From Macrolepiota albuminosa (Eukaryota > Basidiomycota > Agaricomycetes > Agaricales > Agaricaceae), in assembly GCA_027475525.1 (NCBI GenBank), contig JAMWFC010000113.1, positions 1 through 64,000 on the forward strand: DNA of 64,000 nt. Reading direction: 5' to 3'. The notes beneath the pieces were generated by a model that saw nothing but the letters and a program-made list of their open reading frames with translations, was not told where the DNA came from and did no database searches. A program made the translations under genes and the position numbers. Below, piece after piece: positions 9,994 to 21,001 of this stretch. Numbering within the stretch: position 1 is the stretch's first letter; each line of letters begins with the position of its first letter.

Positions 9994-12900
9994 CATGGAG
10001 ACACGTGGTGTAGCTGCCCAAGCAGAGATGGCAAGAGACTAAGTCAAAGTAGCAACAGCATTAGCACTCATAAAAGGAGAAAAAGCTAGCAAATAGGCAA
10101 AAAATCAGTTAGAACTTATTTAAGATAAGAAGGAGTGAGCACTCACTACTTGGGTACTATTTCAAGCTGCTTTCAAAGACTACTTTAGTGACTAAACCCC
10201 TCAAGAAACTGCAGCTGCTAGGATTTGAACTCTGGTTATAGAAGACAAGGCAGTGGATGAATATAATACTAAGTTTGACAACTTCAAATATAATACAAGG
10301 TGGAACAAGGCAGCTCTACTTGATTGATATAAGCTGGAATTGGAAAAAAAACCTCCTAATAAAGATTTACCAATCTAATCCCCTTCTTTAAATATTGCAG
10401 TAATGGCAAAATAAAGCAGATTTGTTGGACTAGCAGTGGAGACAGTTTATAATTATAGTTGAAAAAGCAGAGAAGGAACAACACACTGTGTTTGAATCTA
10501 TGCACATCTGCAGTGGAGACAGTTTATAATTATAGTTGAAAAAGCAGAGAAGGAACAACACACTGTGTTTGAATCTATGCACATCTAGCAACCTAGTAAT
10601 TAACATGTAAATCAAGTTCTCAGTGCGTGTCAACAAACTGTATTGGTAGATACCTAGTAATTAACATATAAGTCAAGTCTAGGTATCTTTGGTCAGTATG
10701 TATGAATGTAGCTGGTGTAATCTAAGTGGACATACCCTCAGTACATGTCAACAAACTGAGAGTAGTGCATATTATACATGGTCATTATATGTAGGTTAGG
10801 ACAAAGCAGAGTGATATCATAAAGGAGATGATAGTACAAAAGGATAAAGCATCAGTGGCCAGTGGCTAGTTGTGGCTGTGGTACTCATCACAGTATTACA
10901 CTCAAACATACCATAAGAGGATCAAACAGGCAGTCTAATGTTCCACATTTACCAGTAACACCAGCCAAGACCTCTACTACCCTTAGTCCTCAAATAAGCT
11001 CTGCTACCAACCCAAATGCTATGGACATTGATAGAACTTGTAAAAGAGGACCTCTTACTTGCTACAACTGTGGCAAGATTGGTCACATTACTAGAAACTG
11101 TCACTCACTAAAGATGATTAAGATAGTGGAGATGGGAGAGATGACCAATGAAATAAAAAAAGCAGTGGCAGCTCAACTTCATGAGCAGGGTTTTTAAAAG
11201 ACTCACTATATAGCCAAATGGTTGAGTCTATGCAGGATTCTCAATTAGACATTGTTAATATCTCGTTTTCTCATCCAGAATTAGAATTTTTTATCTTAAA
11301 TAAATCAAAGGCTGACTTACATGAAGATATGGTAATGATAGAATCAGCAGAAGAAGGGGGAGCCTTGACTATGGTCAAAGTCAAACTGCAAAGACTAAAT
11401 AATCAGATTTCATTTGGAGTCAACTGTTTACTGGATTTGAGGACAACAAATATATTCATAAATCCTTATTTTGTTAAGAAAAATGAACTACCAATTGAAT
11501 ACCTTGCACCATACCAGTCTTTAATATTGATAAATTAAAGAACAAAAATGAGTCAATTACAGAATATGTTGCTTTCATAATGAAATATCAAAACTATTCT
11601 GAAAAGGTCTACTTCTATCTGACAAACATCAGAAAATTAGACATAATTATTAGACACAATTGATTGTAAAAGTATAACCCAGAAATAAACTGGCAAACTG
11701 GTAAAATAAGTTTAAACAGATGCTCAAGTTCTTGTAGAAGAGGAAGAATTGAAAGATTCAAAAGAGAAGCAAAGGAACAAAAGCACAAGAAGGCTCAAAA
11801 ACAACAAAACAGAGAAAAAAAAATTAGAAGAAAAAGAAGTAGCCAAGTCTGACAATAAGAAATTTTGGTGGCTAAAAGAAGGTCACCAATACATGTGATT
11901 TTTTTACTCAGATGTGGGCATTTTTGACAGCTTATTCTTTAAAAAAAGCCAAATGCCAGCTGCAGCTGCCTTATGCATCAATGCAACCTCTAATATCTCC
12001 CAACATATAGCGCAATATGAGAATGAATGGAAACAGAAAAAATCAATGAAAGAAATGGTACCAGATCATTATTATGCATCGTTCCAATTGGTGTTTAAAA
12101 AAGATAGTTTTGATGAACTACTCTTACAGTGGCTATGAAATCATGTGATAGATTTAGTTTCAGATGCAAATCTGACCAAACCATCAAAAGTCTACTTTCT
12201 AAGTCCATATGAACAGAAGAAACTTGATAAGTTTCTTAATGAAAACTTGAAAAGTGGCCAAATCAGAGAATCAAAGTCTCTATAGGAATCAGGCTTCTTC
12301 TTTGTAAAGAAAAAAGACAGAAACTAAGGCCCATACAAAATTATTGCAAATTAAACACAGTAATGGTTAAAAATGCATACTTTTTTCCCCTTATTTTAGA
12401 AATCATAAGTAAACTACATCATGCCCAGTTTTTTTCCAAAATAGATATATGCTGGGAGTTTAATAATATAAGAATCAAAGAAGGTAATGAATATAAAGCA
12501 GCATTCTTAACTAACCAGGGACTCTTTGAGCCTACTGTCATGTTCTTTGGCCTTTGCAATTTACCAGAAATATTCCAAATGATGATAAATAACCTCTTAA
12601 AAGATTTAATATGTTGAAGTATTATAATGGTTTATATGGACAATATACTGGTATATACTAAAACACTAGCGGAACACTGAAAGGTTGTACTTAAAATCCT
12701 TAAAATTTTTGATTGGAATAAACTATACTTAAAACCAAAAAAGTGCAACTTTGAAAAAACAGAAATTGAGTATCTGGATGTTGTAGTCAGAGAAGGAAAA
12801 GTGGCAATGGATCCAAGTAAATTGGCAGCAATCAAGGACTGGCCTGCTCCTTACACAGTCAAACAAACTCAATCATTTTTAAGGTTCTGTAACTTTTATC

Positions 12901-13345
12901 AAAAATTTATTAAAGAATTTGTGGCAATTGCTCAACCACTATATTACGCAACCAGGAAAAATAATGGGTTTAAATGGTCAGCAACATGTGAAAAGGTGTT
13001 TTGTACCTTAAAGGATAAATTAACTTCTGCTCCTGTGCTCTCCCTAGCAACAGACCACAACCTCTACAAAATTGAGGCTAATGCATCTGACTATGCATCA
13101 GAGGCAGTATTATCTCAGAAAATAGATAATGAATGGCATCCTGTAGTATACTATTTGAAAGGTTTTTCAGCAACAGAAAGAAACTACAAAATATATAACA
13201 AAGAAATGTTAGCCATCATCAGAGCACTAGAGGAATGGCACTACCTTGTTCAAGGAAGTCAATACAACCTTGAAATATGAACAGACCATAAGAATTTAGA
13301 ATACTTTTTAACTGCACAGAAATTGAATAGGTGACAAGCATAATA
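9994..13345 (+). pseudogene. Ty3/Gypsy gag-protease-RT-RNase H, decayed, plus strand
   Basis: Gag begins near METRGVAAQAEMAR at 9994 with many in-frame stops. A CCHC zinc knuckle (CYNCGKIGHITRNC) lies at about 11059-11100. A protease-like stretch (CLLDLRTTNIFI, active-site Asp present but the following Ser-Gly lost) is at about 11428-11463. The reverse transcriptase follows (FSKIDICWEFNNIRI near 12435; catalytic box YMDN instead of YMDD near 12634). RNase H (YKIEANASDYA, then KEMLAIIRALEEWHYLV) is best preserved in the open frame 12801-13280. The segment stops at about 13345, at the same RNase H position where the minus-strand integrase segment begins. Stops come mainly from CG-to-TG/CA type changes. 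Confidence 0.88.
10433..10586 (+). repeat. 77-bp tandem duplication inside gag
   Basis: The sequence GCAGTGGAGACAGTTTATAA through TGCACATCT occurs twice back to back (10433-10509 and 10510-10586) with essentially no differences. Since the surrounding gag is heavily decayed but the two copies are alike, the duplication is probably younger than much of the decay. About 10580-10880 looks like foreign sequence inserted in gag; parts of it recur inverted near 39.75-39.86 kb and 41.9-42.0 kb. Confidence 0.75.
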
Positions 13346-13518
13346 GTCAGGGTTTTTTTTTTTTGGTGGTGCAATGTGGCAGACGCCCATTTCTCCATTT
13401 CCCAGTGTACTGAGCAGAACTTTGTTCAGAGACCGCCTTCTGCCTGCAATTGCAGGATAAACCTGCAACAAGAGGGATTGGACCTCCACATTACCAGGGT
13501 AGGAATGCATTTACGCAT

Positions 13519-14453
13519 GCTGATGACGCCCAAAGTTTGGTCAGTAACAAATATAACTATAGTGTTACCGTATTAAAAGCTTGCGTTGGGCATGCTGAAA
13601 GTGATGAGAGGAGTCCTGGGCAGGTCCCAGAGAATGCACCTGTGAAGTTAAGATTAAGTCAGCAAAGGAGTCAGCAAGTGTCAAGCGCTAATGTAAAGCG
13701 CCTATGAAAGAAGCGATAAGTGAACATGGCAATGTGAGCGGCAAGAACACGGTAAGCTTAGCAAGGTCTAAGCGTCGTTAATGCCTGCCATAGCTGCAAG
13801 GCGTGAGTGTGTCGAGTGTTAGTGAGAGTCTGCAACTGCCGATAACTTCGACGTTGCCGACCGTAAATGAGATTTGGACCGTAAGGGAGACTGGAGTAAG
13901 GGGAGCAGGAAACTCTGTTCTTGGTTGCGTATGTACAAGTCAGTAAGTACTTTTTATACTACAAGGAGTTCACCGTCGCCAGTGACTAACCATTGCCAAA
14001 GTGCGGTAAACTAGAAAATTTTATAGAGGTAGCTCCAATAGTTTCAGATCTCTACCGTCCATTCAAGAACCTTAGTGACGCCAGGCGGCAGATTGCAATG
14101 CTAAACCATCAATCCATCACCCTTCTGTCTGTCCAAAATGCTTTGCAATGTCAGGCGCCAGATCGAGGCGCTAAGCGGTGTCAGACACCAAGGTCAAACG
14201 CCAAGCTATCCATCAACTTTTGATAGATTGTCAGTCTTCTTTTCCAAGCGCTGTTGTCAGTGACTGATGCCATCTGTCAGTTGTCATTCTTGCTGCCATT
14301 GGCGCTATCATTGATCGGATCTGCTTCTTGCTATGCACGGCCGTCAAATATTGCCAAAATGGGTTAATTAGTGTGCGCTAAGGTATCCTGAGCCTGTGCC
14401 GTGTTGCCGTAGTCTGCCGTTGATGCGCTGATCCTGTATGAGGTCCTATCAAC
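13519..14453. mobile_element. Solo LTR of family B, copy 1
   Basis: A segment of about 935 bp starting TGATGACGCCCAAAGTTTGG and ending ...CTATCA recurs inverted at 40558-41500. The ends TGAT/ATCA fit LTR termini. No internal retroelement domains adjoin either copy, so both look like solo LTRs. It contains many CG dinucleotides and differs from copy 2 by scattered substitutions. It lies at the right breakpoint of the inverted Gypsy segment. The interval 13350-13518 contains a poly-T run and no gene. Confidence 0.7.
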
Positions 14454-14454
14454 G

Positions 14455-14600
14455 CCTAAAATGGGGCAGTGTGGGACTCGATGACCATTCATAATACCCA
14501 CTAAACCTCCCCTAAAGTGGCTGACCACTAAGCATCCCATGGATGAAAATGCCCAGATGTGGGGGACATGGTTTGAACCCAAAGCCTCTTGCTGCAATTA
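14455..14600. repeat. Short dispersed repeat, also at 42.6 kb
   Basis: This segment (minus strand: AAGCTTTGGGTTCAAACCATG-like start, through GAGGTTTAGTGGGTATTATG) matches about 42610-42760 in inverse orientation. The 42.6-kb copy is CpG-poor, the present one less so. The GGTTCAAACC core resembles a tRNA T-arm by chance or descent, but no cloverleaf could be folded around it. Confidence 0.5.
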
Positions 14601-14601
14601 G

Positions 14602-14922
14602 TCAGCGAAAGGCCATTTCAAGGGGTTTGGACTTGTGTGGTGTGCCAGATTCTTTAAACTCATCTGAGAGTGGGATAGTCCTTGGGCTGACAGCCATATT
14701 GATGTGTGGCTGAGGAAAGTTGGTAATAGCTGCAATGTTGTTGGTGAGGGCATCAACAGACTGCACAGTAGCAACTGCAAGCTGGTTTACAGATTGTGCA
14801 GTGATGTCAAGGTTAGCTGCAGTGGCACCCCAAGTAGGTATGAGGTGATTGATGGCTTTAAGTATAGAAGTAATCCTGTTCTGGAGGATACCAATGGCAT
14901 CTTTGGGTGTACTGGTAGCCAT
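14602..14922 (-). pseudogene. Gag N-terminal fragment of the family-A Gypsy element
   Basis: Minus-strand open frame starting MATSTPKDAIGILQNR, rich in Ala, Asn and Thr, without recognised motifs. It lies about 535 bp inside the right family-A LTR in the orientation expected for the first coding region of a minus-strand element, so I read it as the 5' end of gag. It stops at 14602 near the breakpoint with the dispersed repeat and solo LTR. The leader between 14923 and 15442 holds no other gene. Confidence 0.45.
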
Positions 14923-15442
14923 AATTTTGGGATCGGAGACATAGAGGTATGGTTGAGTTGATACACATGTGCAAGTGAGAACTCAGTATAACCAGCCAAT
15001 TATATATGCCTTTGAACAGCATGTGCAGGAAGCAGTTGAGATTTTCATCGGCCATGGGTTGACGCGTGTTCACGCCAATAAACCAGAGAGTAGTTGTGAA
15101 ATACCCAGGCTCAATGGAATGACTACCACCTGTTGGTGTAGGAAAGGCTGGTCCACTGAAGGACACAGGACCAACCATTCAACTCTGGAGAGTGCCCTGG
15201 AGCAACCCTTTTATATGTACTAAGGTTCCTCGCTATGTACTGACTACCATTAGCAGCCAGTGGATGGAGGTAGAAAAAAATAAAATACTTGGGCCTTATC
15301 AAATTGCATGGTTAATGCAGAGGGAGAATAAAGAGGTAGAGATAAAGTGAGTGTTGGTGGGTCAAGGTGAACATTGAGAGTGGTAAGGGGAAACAGCGAG
15401 GACAACGCTTGCTACGATGAGCTAGGGACCTTGGCTGAGTGA

Positions 15443-15456
15443 AGAACTTTGATATA
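15443..15456 (-). other. Candidate primer-binding site of the family-A element
   Basis: Immediately inside the right LTR, read on the minus strand, the sequence is ATTATATCAAAGTTC. It resembles the initiator-Met tRNA primer site TGGTATCAGAG with G-to-A differences. Position and orientation fit a minus-strand element whose 5' LTR is at 15457-15747. Confidence 0.4.
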
Positions 15457-15747
15457 ATGTCAGGATTCGACTTAATAAATCAAATCAAGAAACCAACAAT
15501 ATCAAAGTTAAGTTTTTTTCTGCCGTATACATGCTCTCTTTTATACTAATTTAAGGCGGCTAAAGTAGTCCGTATTTTCTAAGAATAAAGAATAATATGA
15601 TAGTCTTCTGCGTGAATAGAATCACAAGCGCTATGCGAATGTCTGTAAATAGCGAAATAATGAGTGTCCGTGAATAAAATAGGGATTTACTGAGTTATCC
15701 GTGAATAAGATAGGGTTTTAGCTAAACACGCGCTACTCGAGTCCTGA
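15457..15747. mobile_element. LTR of family A, right copy (CpG-retaining)
   Basis: A 291-bp LTR with perfect 8-bp terminal inverted repeats TGTCAGGA...TCCTGACA. It is homologous along its whole length to 7990-8277 in the same orientation. It keeps about ten CGs that are TG or CA in the left copy. It is the 5' LTR of the minus-oriented, internally inverted Gypsy element. Confidence 0.85.
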
Positions 15748-15917
15748 CAACCCCCAAAACCCGGATGTTTGTGTCAGTTATCCGTCAGTGTCACGTGCCT
15801 TTTAGCAGTTGTCGCCTCTTTACATCTTCAGTCGTTCTTCCTTCGTGGCAGACACTGACAGTGTAGGACTAGGTATAATATAGTCGTTCCTAGCGTCCAC
15901 TTAGATTCGGGCTGGCA

Positions 15918-16883
15918 ATGTCTACTGCCGCCGAGTTCCCTGAAGATCCAGAACCCCAACAGACATCTGAAGCTTGTATGTAAATTAAAATTATCTGATG
16001 GCTAGTTTGTTCTAGACTGACCATGATCATTAACAGTCAATGCACCAGACGCAGACATCGTGTTCAAGTCAAGCGACAATGTTCTATTTCGCATTCATCG
16101 CAAGAATCTAGAGGTTCATGCGGCAGCTTTTCCTCCACCTGCATTCAATACTAATGGAGAGATTGTATCGCTGTCTGAGGACGCCTTGACACTTGAAGAC
16201 CTGTTCCCATATATATATCCTTTGCGTCATCCTAGGATTGATCTTCTGTCATTCGACAGCCTGTCAAAGGTGGCAGAAGCTGCTGAAAAGTATGAAATGT
16301 TCAGTGTGATGCATATCTGTAAGCTTCGCATGGTGTGAGTTGTTTTTTTTTATCTTACTCGTTCCAATCCAAAATTGACCACTACAAAACAAGACAACTG
16401 ATACCTGAGTATCCAGCTGAAGTTCTCAATTACGCTTTTATGCACGACTATCCCAATGTCATGCAATTGACGGTGCCTTGTCTCTTGGATCGCCCTCTCG
16501 CTGAAGTCGTACCAATTCTTATCCCAAAACTTATCGCTCCCTGGGTACTTTGAATTCATTGGTAATTTAAGGATTTTGGAATCTACTGACGTACCTTCAA
16601 GATTCGTTGCCGAGAAGCTTTGATTCGTGCTGCTCGCCAAGCCATAGTTGAACAATATTGCAGTCACTGCGGTACGCTCGTTAATCCCGAAGCATGTAAA
16701 GTTTGGATCGAGATGGAAGATAATTTCTCCCGCAAAGCCGTCTCTGATGCACTCAAATCATTTGAGGACACGGACATTATTGATTTCAAGTGCCCGAATT
16801 GTCATAGGTCATGTGATACATACGAGGGAATTTTAGTCGAGGGTGTTTTACGACACGTACCACCATTTTCTAGTTATTTGTAA
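15918..16883 (+). CDS. BTB/POZ domain protein
   Basis: Four exons. Start ATG at 15918 (MSTAAEFPEDPEPQQ). The first intron (about 15976-16034) joins to the typical fungal BTB opening PDADIVFKSSDNVLFRIHRK, then LSEDALTLEDLFPYIYP and VAEAAEKYEMFSVMHICKLRM. The second intron (about 16337-16392) joins to QLIPEYPAEVLNYAFMHDYP and the helical back half ending LIAPW. A third intron leads to a C-terminal exon with two CxxC pairs (CSHCGTL and CPNCHRS), which may bind zinc. BTB domains mediate protein-protein contacts, often as adaptors for cullin-3 ubiquitin ligases; the specific partner cannot be read from sequence. The family is much expanded in Agaricomycetes. It is a paralogue of the minus-strand gene at 19961-21001. 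A TATA-like TATAATATA lies about 50 bp upstream of the ATG. Confidence 0.85.
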
Positions 16884-18727
16884 CAAGATTTCTTGACTCC
16901 AGGTGAGGGCTTTACTTTTATTTCGTTTATTACTGACATAACTAGATAATCTTCGATTTCTTCACTCCAGATAATACATTTATTCTCAAATCTTACACGA
17001 AAATACATTATTTTGCGATATGCTGCGACAGTATCATTGTACTTCATTGATCACTCGCGGTGGCCTTTATGCGCCTGATCCTAACTTTCCCTCCCAAAAC
17101 AAAAAAAGCCACCTCGTCCGAACTAAAATCTTTGATGGTTAATATAATATCGCACACATCTCCGAGTCATGGCTCCTCACGAACCCACAACTTCCAAGCA
17201 CCAATCAAAGTCCATCCACCTTCCTACAGTCGAGTTAACCGCCCATCCTCCTGAGTTCTTTCCCCACAAAGGGACATACACTCAAAAACACACCATCCTC
17301 ACACCCAAACCCTCCATTTCCCTCTCTCAGTTTCTCACAAATCCTGAAAAATCCAATTCCACCACATAATCATTCCCACACACACACATACCAACCTACT
17401 ACAACTACACCCAATACCCCAAATACACCAAAAACCCCCAAAAAACAACAAAAAGAAAAAAGGAGCGTGTACCAAGTATCCCATCAAGACACTTATTCAA
17501 AAAAAAAACAACAACAAAAGAGAAAAGAGAAGAAACGATACAACTACACACAAACAAAACAAAAAAACCACGCTGACGGTTCCGATAGAAGATAGAGGAG
17601 GGGATATAGATATATATGAATGATGACACGCGCTGCGGTGGGCTTGACTGATATCCACGAATAATGTCAAATGCGTGGCTGGGGGATGCGGGATGCGGGA
17701 TGGGGGCTGGGGCGGGAGGCAAGGGTTCGGGTATTGAATATTGAGTATTGAATATTGGGCTTTGAACATTAGACATTGTGGACTCGGAGTAGTTCGTGGT
17801 TCGTGCCTCGTGCCTCGTTATTCGGGGGGTTCGAGAACTAGACGCCAGAGAATACAGCAGAGACAAGGAGAGAGAGAGAGAAACGGGAGCGGGAGCGGGT
17901 ACGACCGACCGACCGAGTGAGCTTGCGCTTGTGACTGAGCTGAACCAATCCAAATCCAATTCCAAATCCAAATCCAGATATAACCACAACCACAACCACA
18001 ACCGCAACCACAACCGCAACCACGCCAACCCCCTACCCCCCTCCCCCCCCGCGTCCCGCGCGTCGCCTGGACGGTAGAAGCGGAAGCGATCGTGGAAGTC
18101 GAAGCGGACGTGAAAGCGATCGCGAAGTAGAAGTAGAAGTGGAAGTAGAAGTAGAAGTGGAAGTAGAAGTAGAAGTAGGAACAAAAAGTGCCAGGGCCAG
18201 AACCAGGGTCAAATATCAGGTATTCATTTCAACATGTCGTGTGCGTGTGCGTCCTGCGGTGTTTACGGTTACGGTTCGCCAGCGGTGGGGAATATAAAGG
18301 GCGGTGGGGAATAGTAGGAGGGGAATAATTGGCGGCAGGGAATAGTAGGCGGGGAATAATAGGCGGGGAATAACGGGGTGGGATGTGAGGTGTAGAGGAC
18401 GAGGATAGTGGAATGGAACAGTAATGGGTATAAATCTGTGTGTGTGTGTGTGGGTGTTCATGTTTATCCTGGCGTAGAGGTTCTACGAGTACGTCGGGTA
18501 CGGATAATGACCATCGTCATCCCACGTATCTACAAAGCGCGAGATCAAAGTCAGCGAGGATGCGTGCGTAGGCGGACACGAAGCAAAGTGAAGTGGAGGG
18601 GGAACAACACCGCACCGCAGCACAACGCAGCACAACACACAAGTCCAAACCGAGCCCACCGATCGGAACTTGATCCGGTCCGGTCAGTTGGGGTTGTCAT
18701 AGACGGCGGCGGCGGCGCCAAACGCGC
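16884..18727. other. Intergenic region rich in low-complexity sequence
   Basis: No convincing gene. It contains (ACAACC)n-like repeats at about 17975-18022, AAATCCAAATCC repeats at about 17940-17975, a GAAGTA/GAAGTG microsatellite at about 18090-18180, a GGCGGGGAATAATA repeat at about 18290-18380, and a (TG)n run near 18438. The long open frames here (for instance 17405-18184 on the minus strand) are translations of these repeats. Part of it should be the 3' flank of the BTB gene and of CHS7. Confidence 0.6.
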
Positions 18728-19886
18728 CTACTCATCTCGGTTACATTACCCAGGTCGTCAAGTGACCGGATGTATCAAAGATAGAGAGAGGGAGTAACGA
18801 CGGAAAGACGCGATGCGACGCGACGTACCTTCTGTGATACTCCTCCATGCGAAGAAGAGTACAACAATCGCGGCAGTTTCAAAGACCGTCGCGAGGAAAG
18901 AGCCGTCTATGCGCTCATGTGATGCCTAAGAGGAACAGAGAGCGAGTCGTTAGGTCAAAAAGTCAGAGGAGAGAGTCAGAAAGTGGGGGTTAACCACTCA
19001 CCGTGCACAGCACCCGACCCAACAAAAACCAAGCCAGCTGGCTAATAACAAACAAGATCGCAGAAAGAATGTAAAAGAACATGGGGCGGTACTCGTGCAG
19101 CACCCTGACGACTATGAACGTCATGATCGCGAGGTATAGCACGACGCAGAGGAGCGGCCATATCGACAAGACGACGAAGAGAGATATGCTCCGGAGGGAT
19201 TCAGGGGGGTTGGACGCTCCGCCGATGACAGTCGTGGCGCCCAACGCGGTATCGAGCGAGAGGTATGTTCCGAGCGCGAAAAGCAAGACTGAAAAAATAT
19301 AATACGGCTGTGTGCATGGAATGGAATGGAATCAGAACAGCAAGGGTCGTTTCAAGAGAAAACGTACGACGAGGCTGCTCAAGGTGCCGTCCTCGACGAC
19401 CTGTGTCGCGACGAGGGCGTTCGCGAGGAGACCCCAGAAGAAGGCGACTACGAATCCAGCGTGTAGTGCGGTGAGTACGACGAGGGCCGTGCTGCCCTGT
19501 TTGATGAAGGAGCCGGTGGTTATAGCGTTCAGCGGGAGGGTGATGGCGTACACGGCGAGGAGGGTCCTGAGCTCGATGCGGCCGACGGCGGCCCTGCGTC
19601 TATGGACGAGCCAGATGAGACCGAGGGTGGCGATGAAGGAGAGGCCACATGCGATGTAGTTGGCGATGTTGCCTAGATGGGGCGCAGGCTGTGAGGAGTC
19701 GGTGGTGAAAGTGGGTGGAATGAAGCATTTGGGGTTGACACCGACGCCGGCGGTGTCTGGAGAGGCAGAGGCGTCGTGGAGGACGGCAGAGTTGGCTGTG
19801 CGGAGCAGTTGGCGGTAGAAGAGGTTGCACCAGGGATACGAGGGCACAGACGAACACAGCGGCCCAAAGTCGCCAAACCGGGTCAT
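18728..19886 (-). CDS. CHS7: Chitin synthase export chaperone
   Basis: Polytopic ER membrane protein required in fungi for chitin synthase III to leave the ER. The first exon starts MTRFGDFGPLC, then has a Cys-containing N-terminal part with GVGVNPKCFIP and LGNIANYIACG, and hydrophobic segments with the family motif RRRAAVGRIELRTLLAVYA and a Gly/Phe-rich segment before QVVEDGTLSSL. Exon 2 (about 19280-19000) carries ISLFVVLSIWPLLCVVLYL and LSAILFVISQLAWFLLGRVL. Exon 3 encodes ERIDGSFLATVFETAAIVV and RSITE, and a last tiny exon gives DE-stop at 18728. An in-frame ATG 11 codons upstream (19919) is possible, but the usual family start resembles MTRFGDF. The donor after exon 1 is uncertain. A decayed partial copy lies at 6008-6757. 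Confidence 0.88.
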
Positions 19887-19960
19887 CGTCAACGCAAGAG
19901 GAGGGCCTTGTTTTTCCAACCACGTGCGTCGATAAGATCAATTAAATTTAGAAATAATAA

Positions 19961-21001
19961 TTATTCAAATCCCGGCACCTTGTCGAGCTCAGCGTCCAGT
20001 CTGGCACGGATCTCGGCCGCGTCGATCGTGACATGCGTGCACGGCAGCCTCAAGCTCGCATATGCACTGAGCACTGCATCCCGTGACCTCTTCTCGCCCA
20101 GCGTCTGCCACATGTCCCCAATCAGTCCCCCGCCATGCACACACCCATACCTGCATGTTTTCTTCTTATCCGTCGTCTCGAAATTCGTCCCGTCAATCGG
20201 AGTCCAAACCACCTTCAAGATCGCCTCACTCCACCGTTGCCTGAACATCACCTGAAGAGCGTCACACAAAGAGTAACAAAGCATGCGCAAAACACACCCA
20301 TGGCACAACCAAGTTCTCCGCTAGATCTCGTACCACCTTCTCCATCGGCATATCAAGCATGCGCGGTACCGCCGCCTCTACAAGCTCCGGGTACCCATGT
20401 TTCACAGCATAATTAAGAACCTCCACAGGGTGCATCGGCAGCGCTTGTCTATAAAACCCATCTCGGCGCTTGCACAACAATCAAGTGGGAGACACAACTC
20501 ACTCCATGCGTATATTACATATATTAACCGCCGCGAAAACCTGATACTTCTCCGCCGCCTCCGCGAGTGCCGCCAGAAGCGGGAACGGCGTCTCGCTCGC
20601 GCGCAGTACGGGGTGGTGCCGCGGGTACACGAACTGGAACAACACCTCTAGCGTCTCCGCGTCCTCGCTCAGCTGTACCACTTCTTCTTCTCCTTCTCCT
20701 CCTTCTTTGTCTCCGCCGTCGCGTGCTCCGGCGGAGGAGGAGGAAGAGAAGAACTCTGCCGGCGGGAACCCCCCCGTGGACGTCTCGAGGTTCTTGCGAT
20801 GAATGCTCAATAACACGTTGTCGTGCGATTTAAACGTGATGTCTGCATCCCTTGCACAGACTAATAGGAAAAGCGTCAACGTGATCTTTCTGATTAGTTC
20901 TCCAACTCACATATCGTCGACCTCGTCGAATGCTGCTGCTGAGAGTCCGCTTCCGAGTTCACAGACATGCCCGCCATCGCGGCGATCGGTGCTTCACTCA
21001 T
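19961..21001 (-). CDS. BTB/POZ domain protein, second paralogue
   Basis: Start ATG at 20999-21001 (MSEAPIAAMAGMSVNSEADS). An intron at about 20859-20908 leads to the BTB domain DADITFKSHDNVLLSIHRK, interrupted by a Ser/Glu-rich insertion (SSSSSAGARDGGDKEGGEGE), then LSEDAETLEVLFQFVYP and LAEAAEKYQVFAAVNICNIRM. A further intron joins to QALPMHPVEVLNYAVKHGYP, matching the paralogue at 15.9 kb at the same intron position. Later exons give VPWVMFRQRWSEAILKV and end KVPGFE. An in-frame segment GMGCVHGGG around 20110-20155 is probably a short intron. The last exon has no CxxC pairs, unlike the first paralogue. Adaptor role inferred from the family only. Confidence 0.85.

Larger units (their letters stand above)
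4441..13350. other. CpG-depleted repeat block (mutated transposon graveyard)
   Basis: Nearly nine kilobases in which CG dinucleotides are almost absent while TG and CA are common. Transposon frames inside it are riddled with stop codons. Its left edge is near 4440 and the strong depletion ends around 13.36 kb, where CpG-containing sequence resumes. The pattern fits methyl-CpG deamination or a RIP-like process. Paired copies elsewhere in the window (LTRs and the CHS7 fragment) show the direction of change. Stretches 4441-4960, 5440-6000 and 7400-7985 contain no recognisable gene; 5580-5730 is purine-rich low complexity. Confidence 0.85.

Noticed and set aside
14455..14600. GGTTCAAACC core considered as a tRNA gene
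   Set aside because: No acceptor or D stem pairs around it, and the segment is a dispersed repeat also found at 42.6 kb.
17405..18184. 259-codon minus-strand frame with Leu/Arg repeats
   Set aside because: It translates GAAGTA and ACAACC microsatellites and simple repeats; there is no domain and composition follows the repeat.
19312..19659. 115-codon plus-strand frame
   Set aside because: It is antisense to exon 1 of CHS7, which has clear family motifs.
19961..21001. Possible frameshift between BTB exons
   Set aside because: The apparent frame changes are explained by GT-AG introns at positions shared with the paralogue at 15.9 kb.
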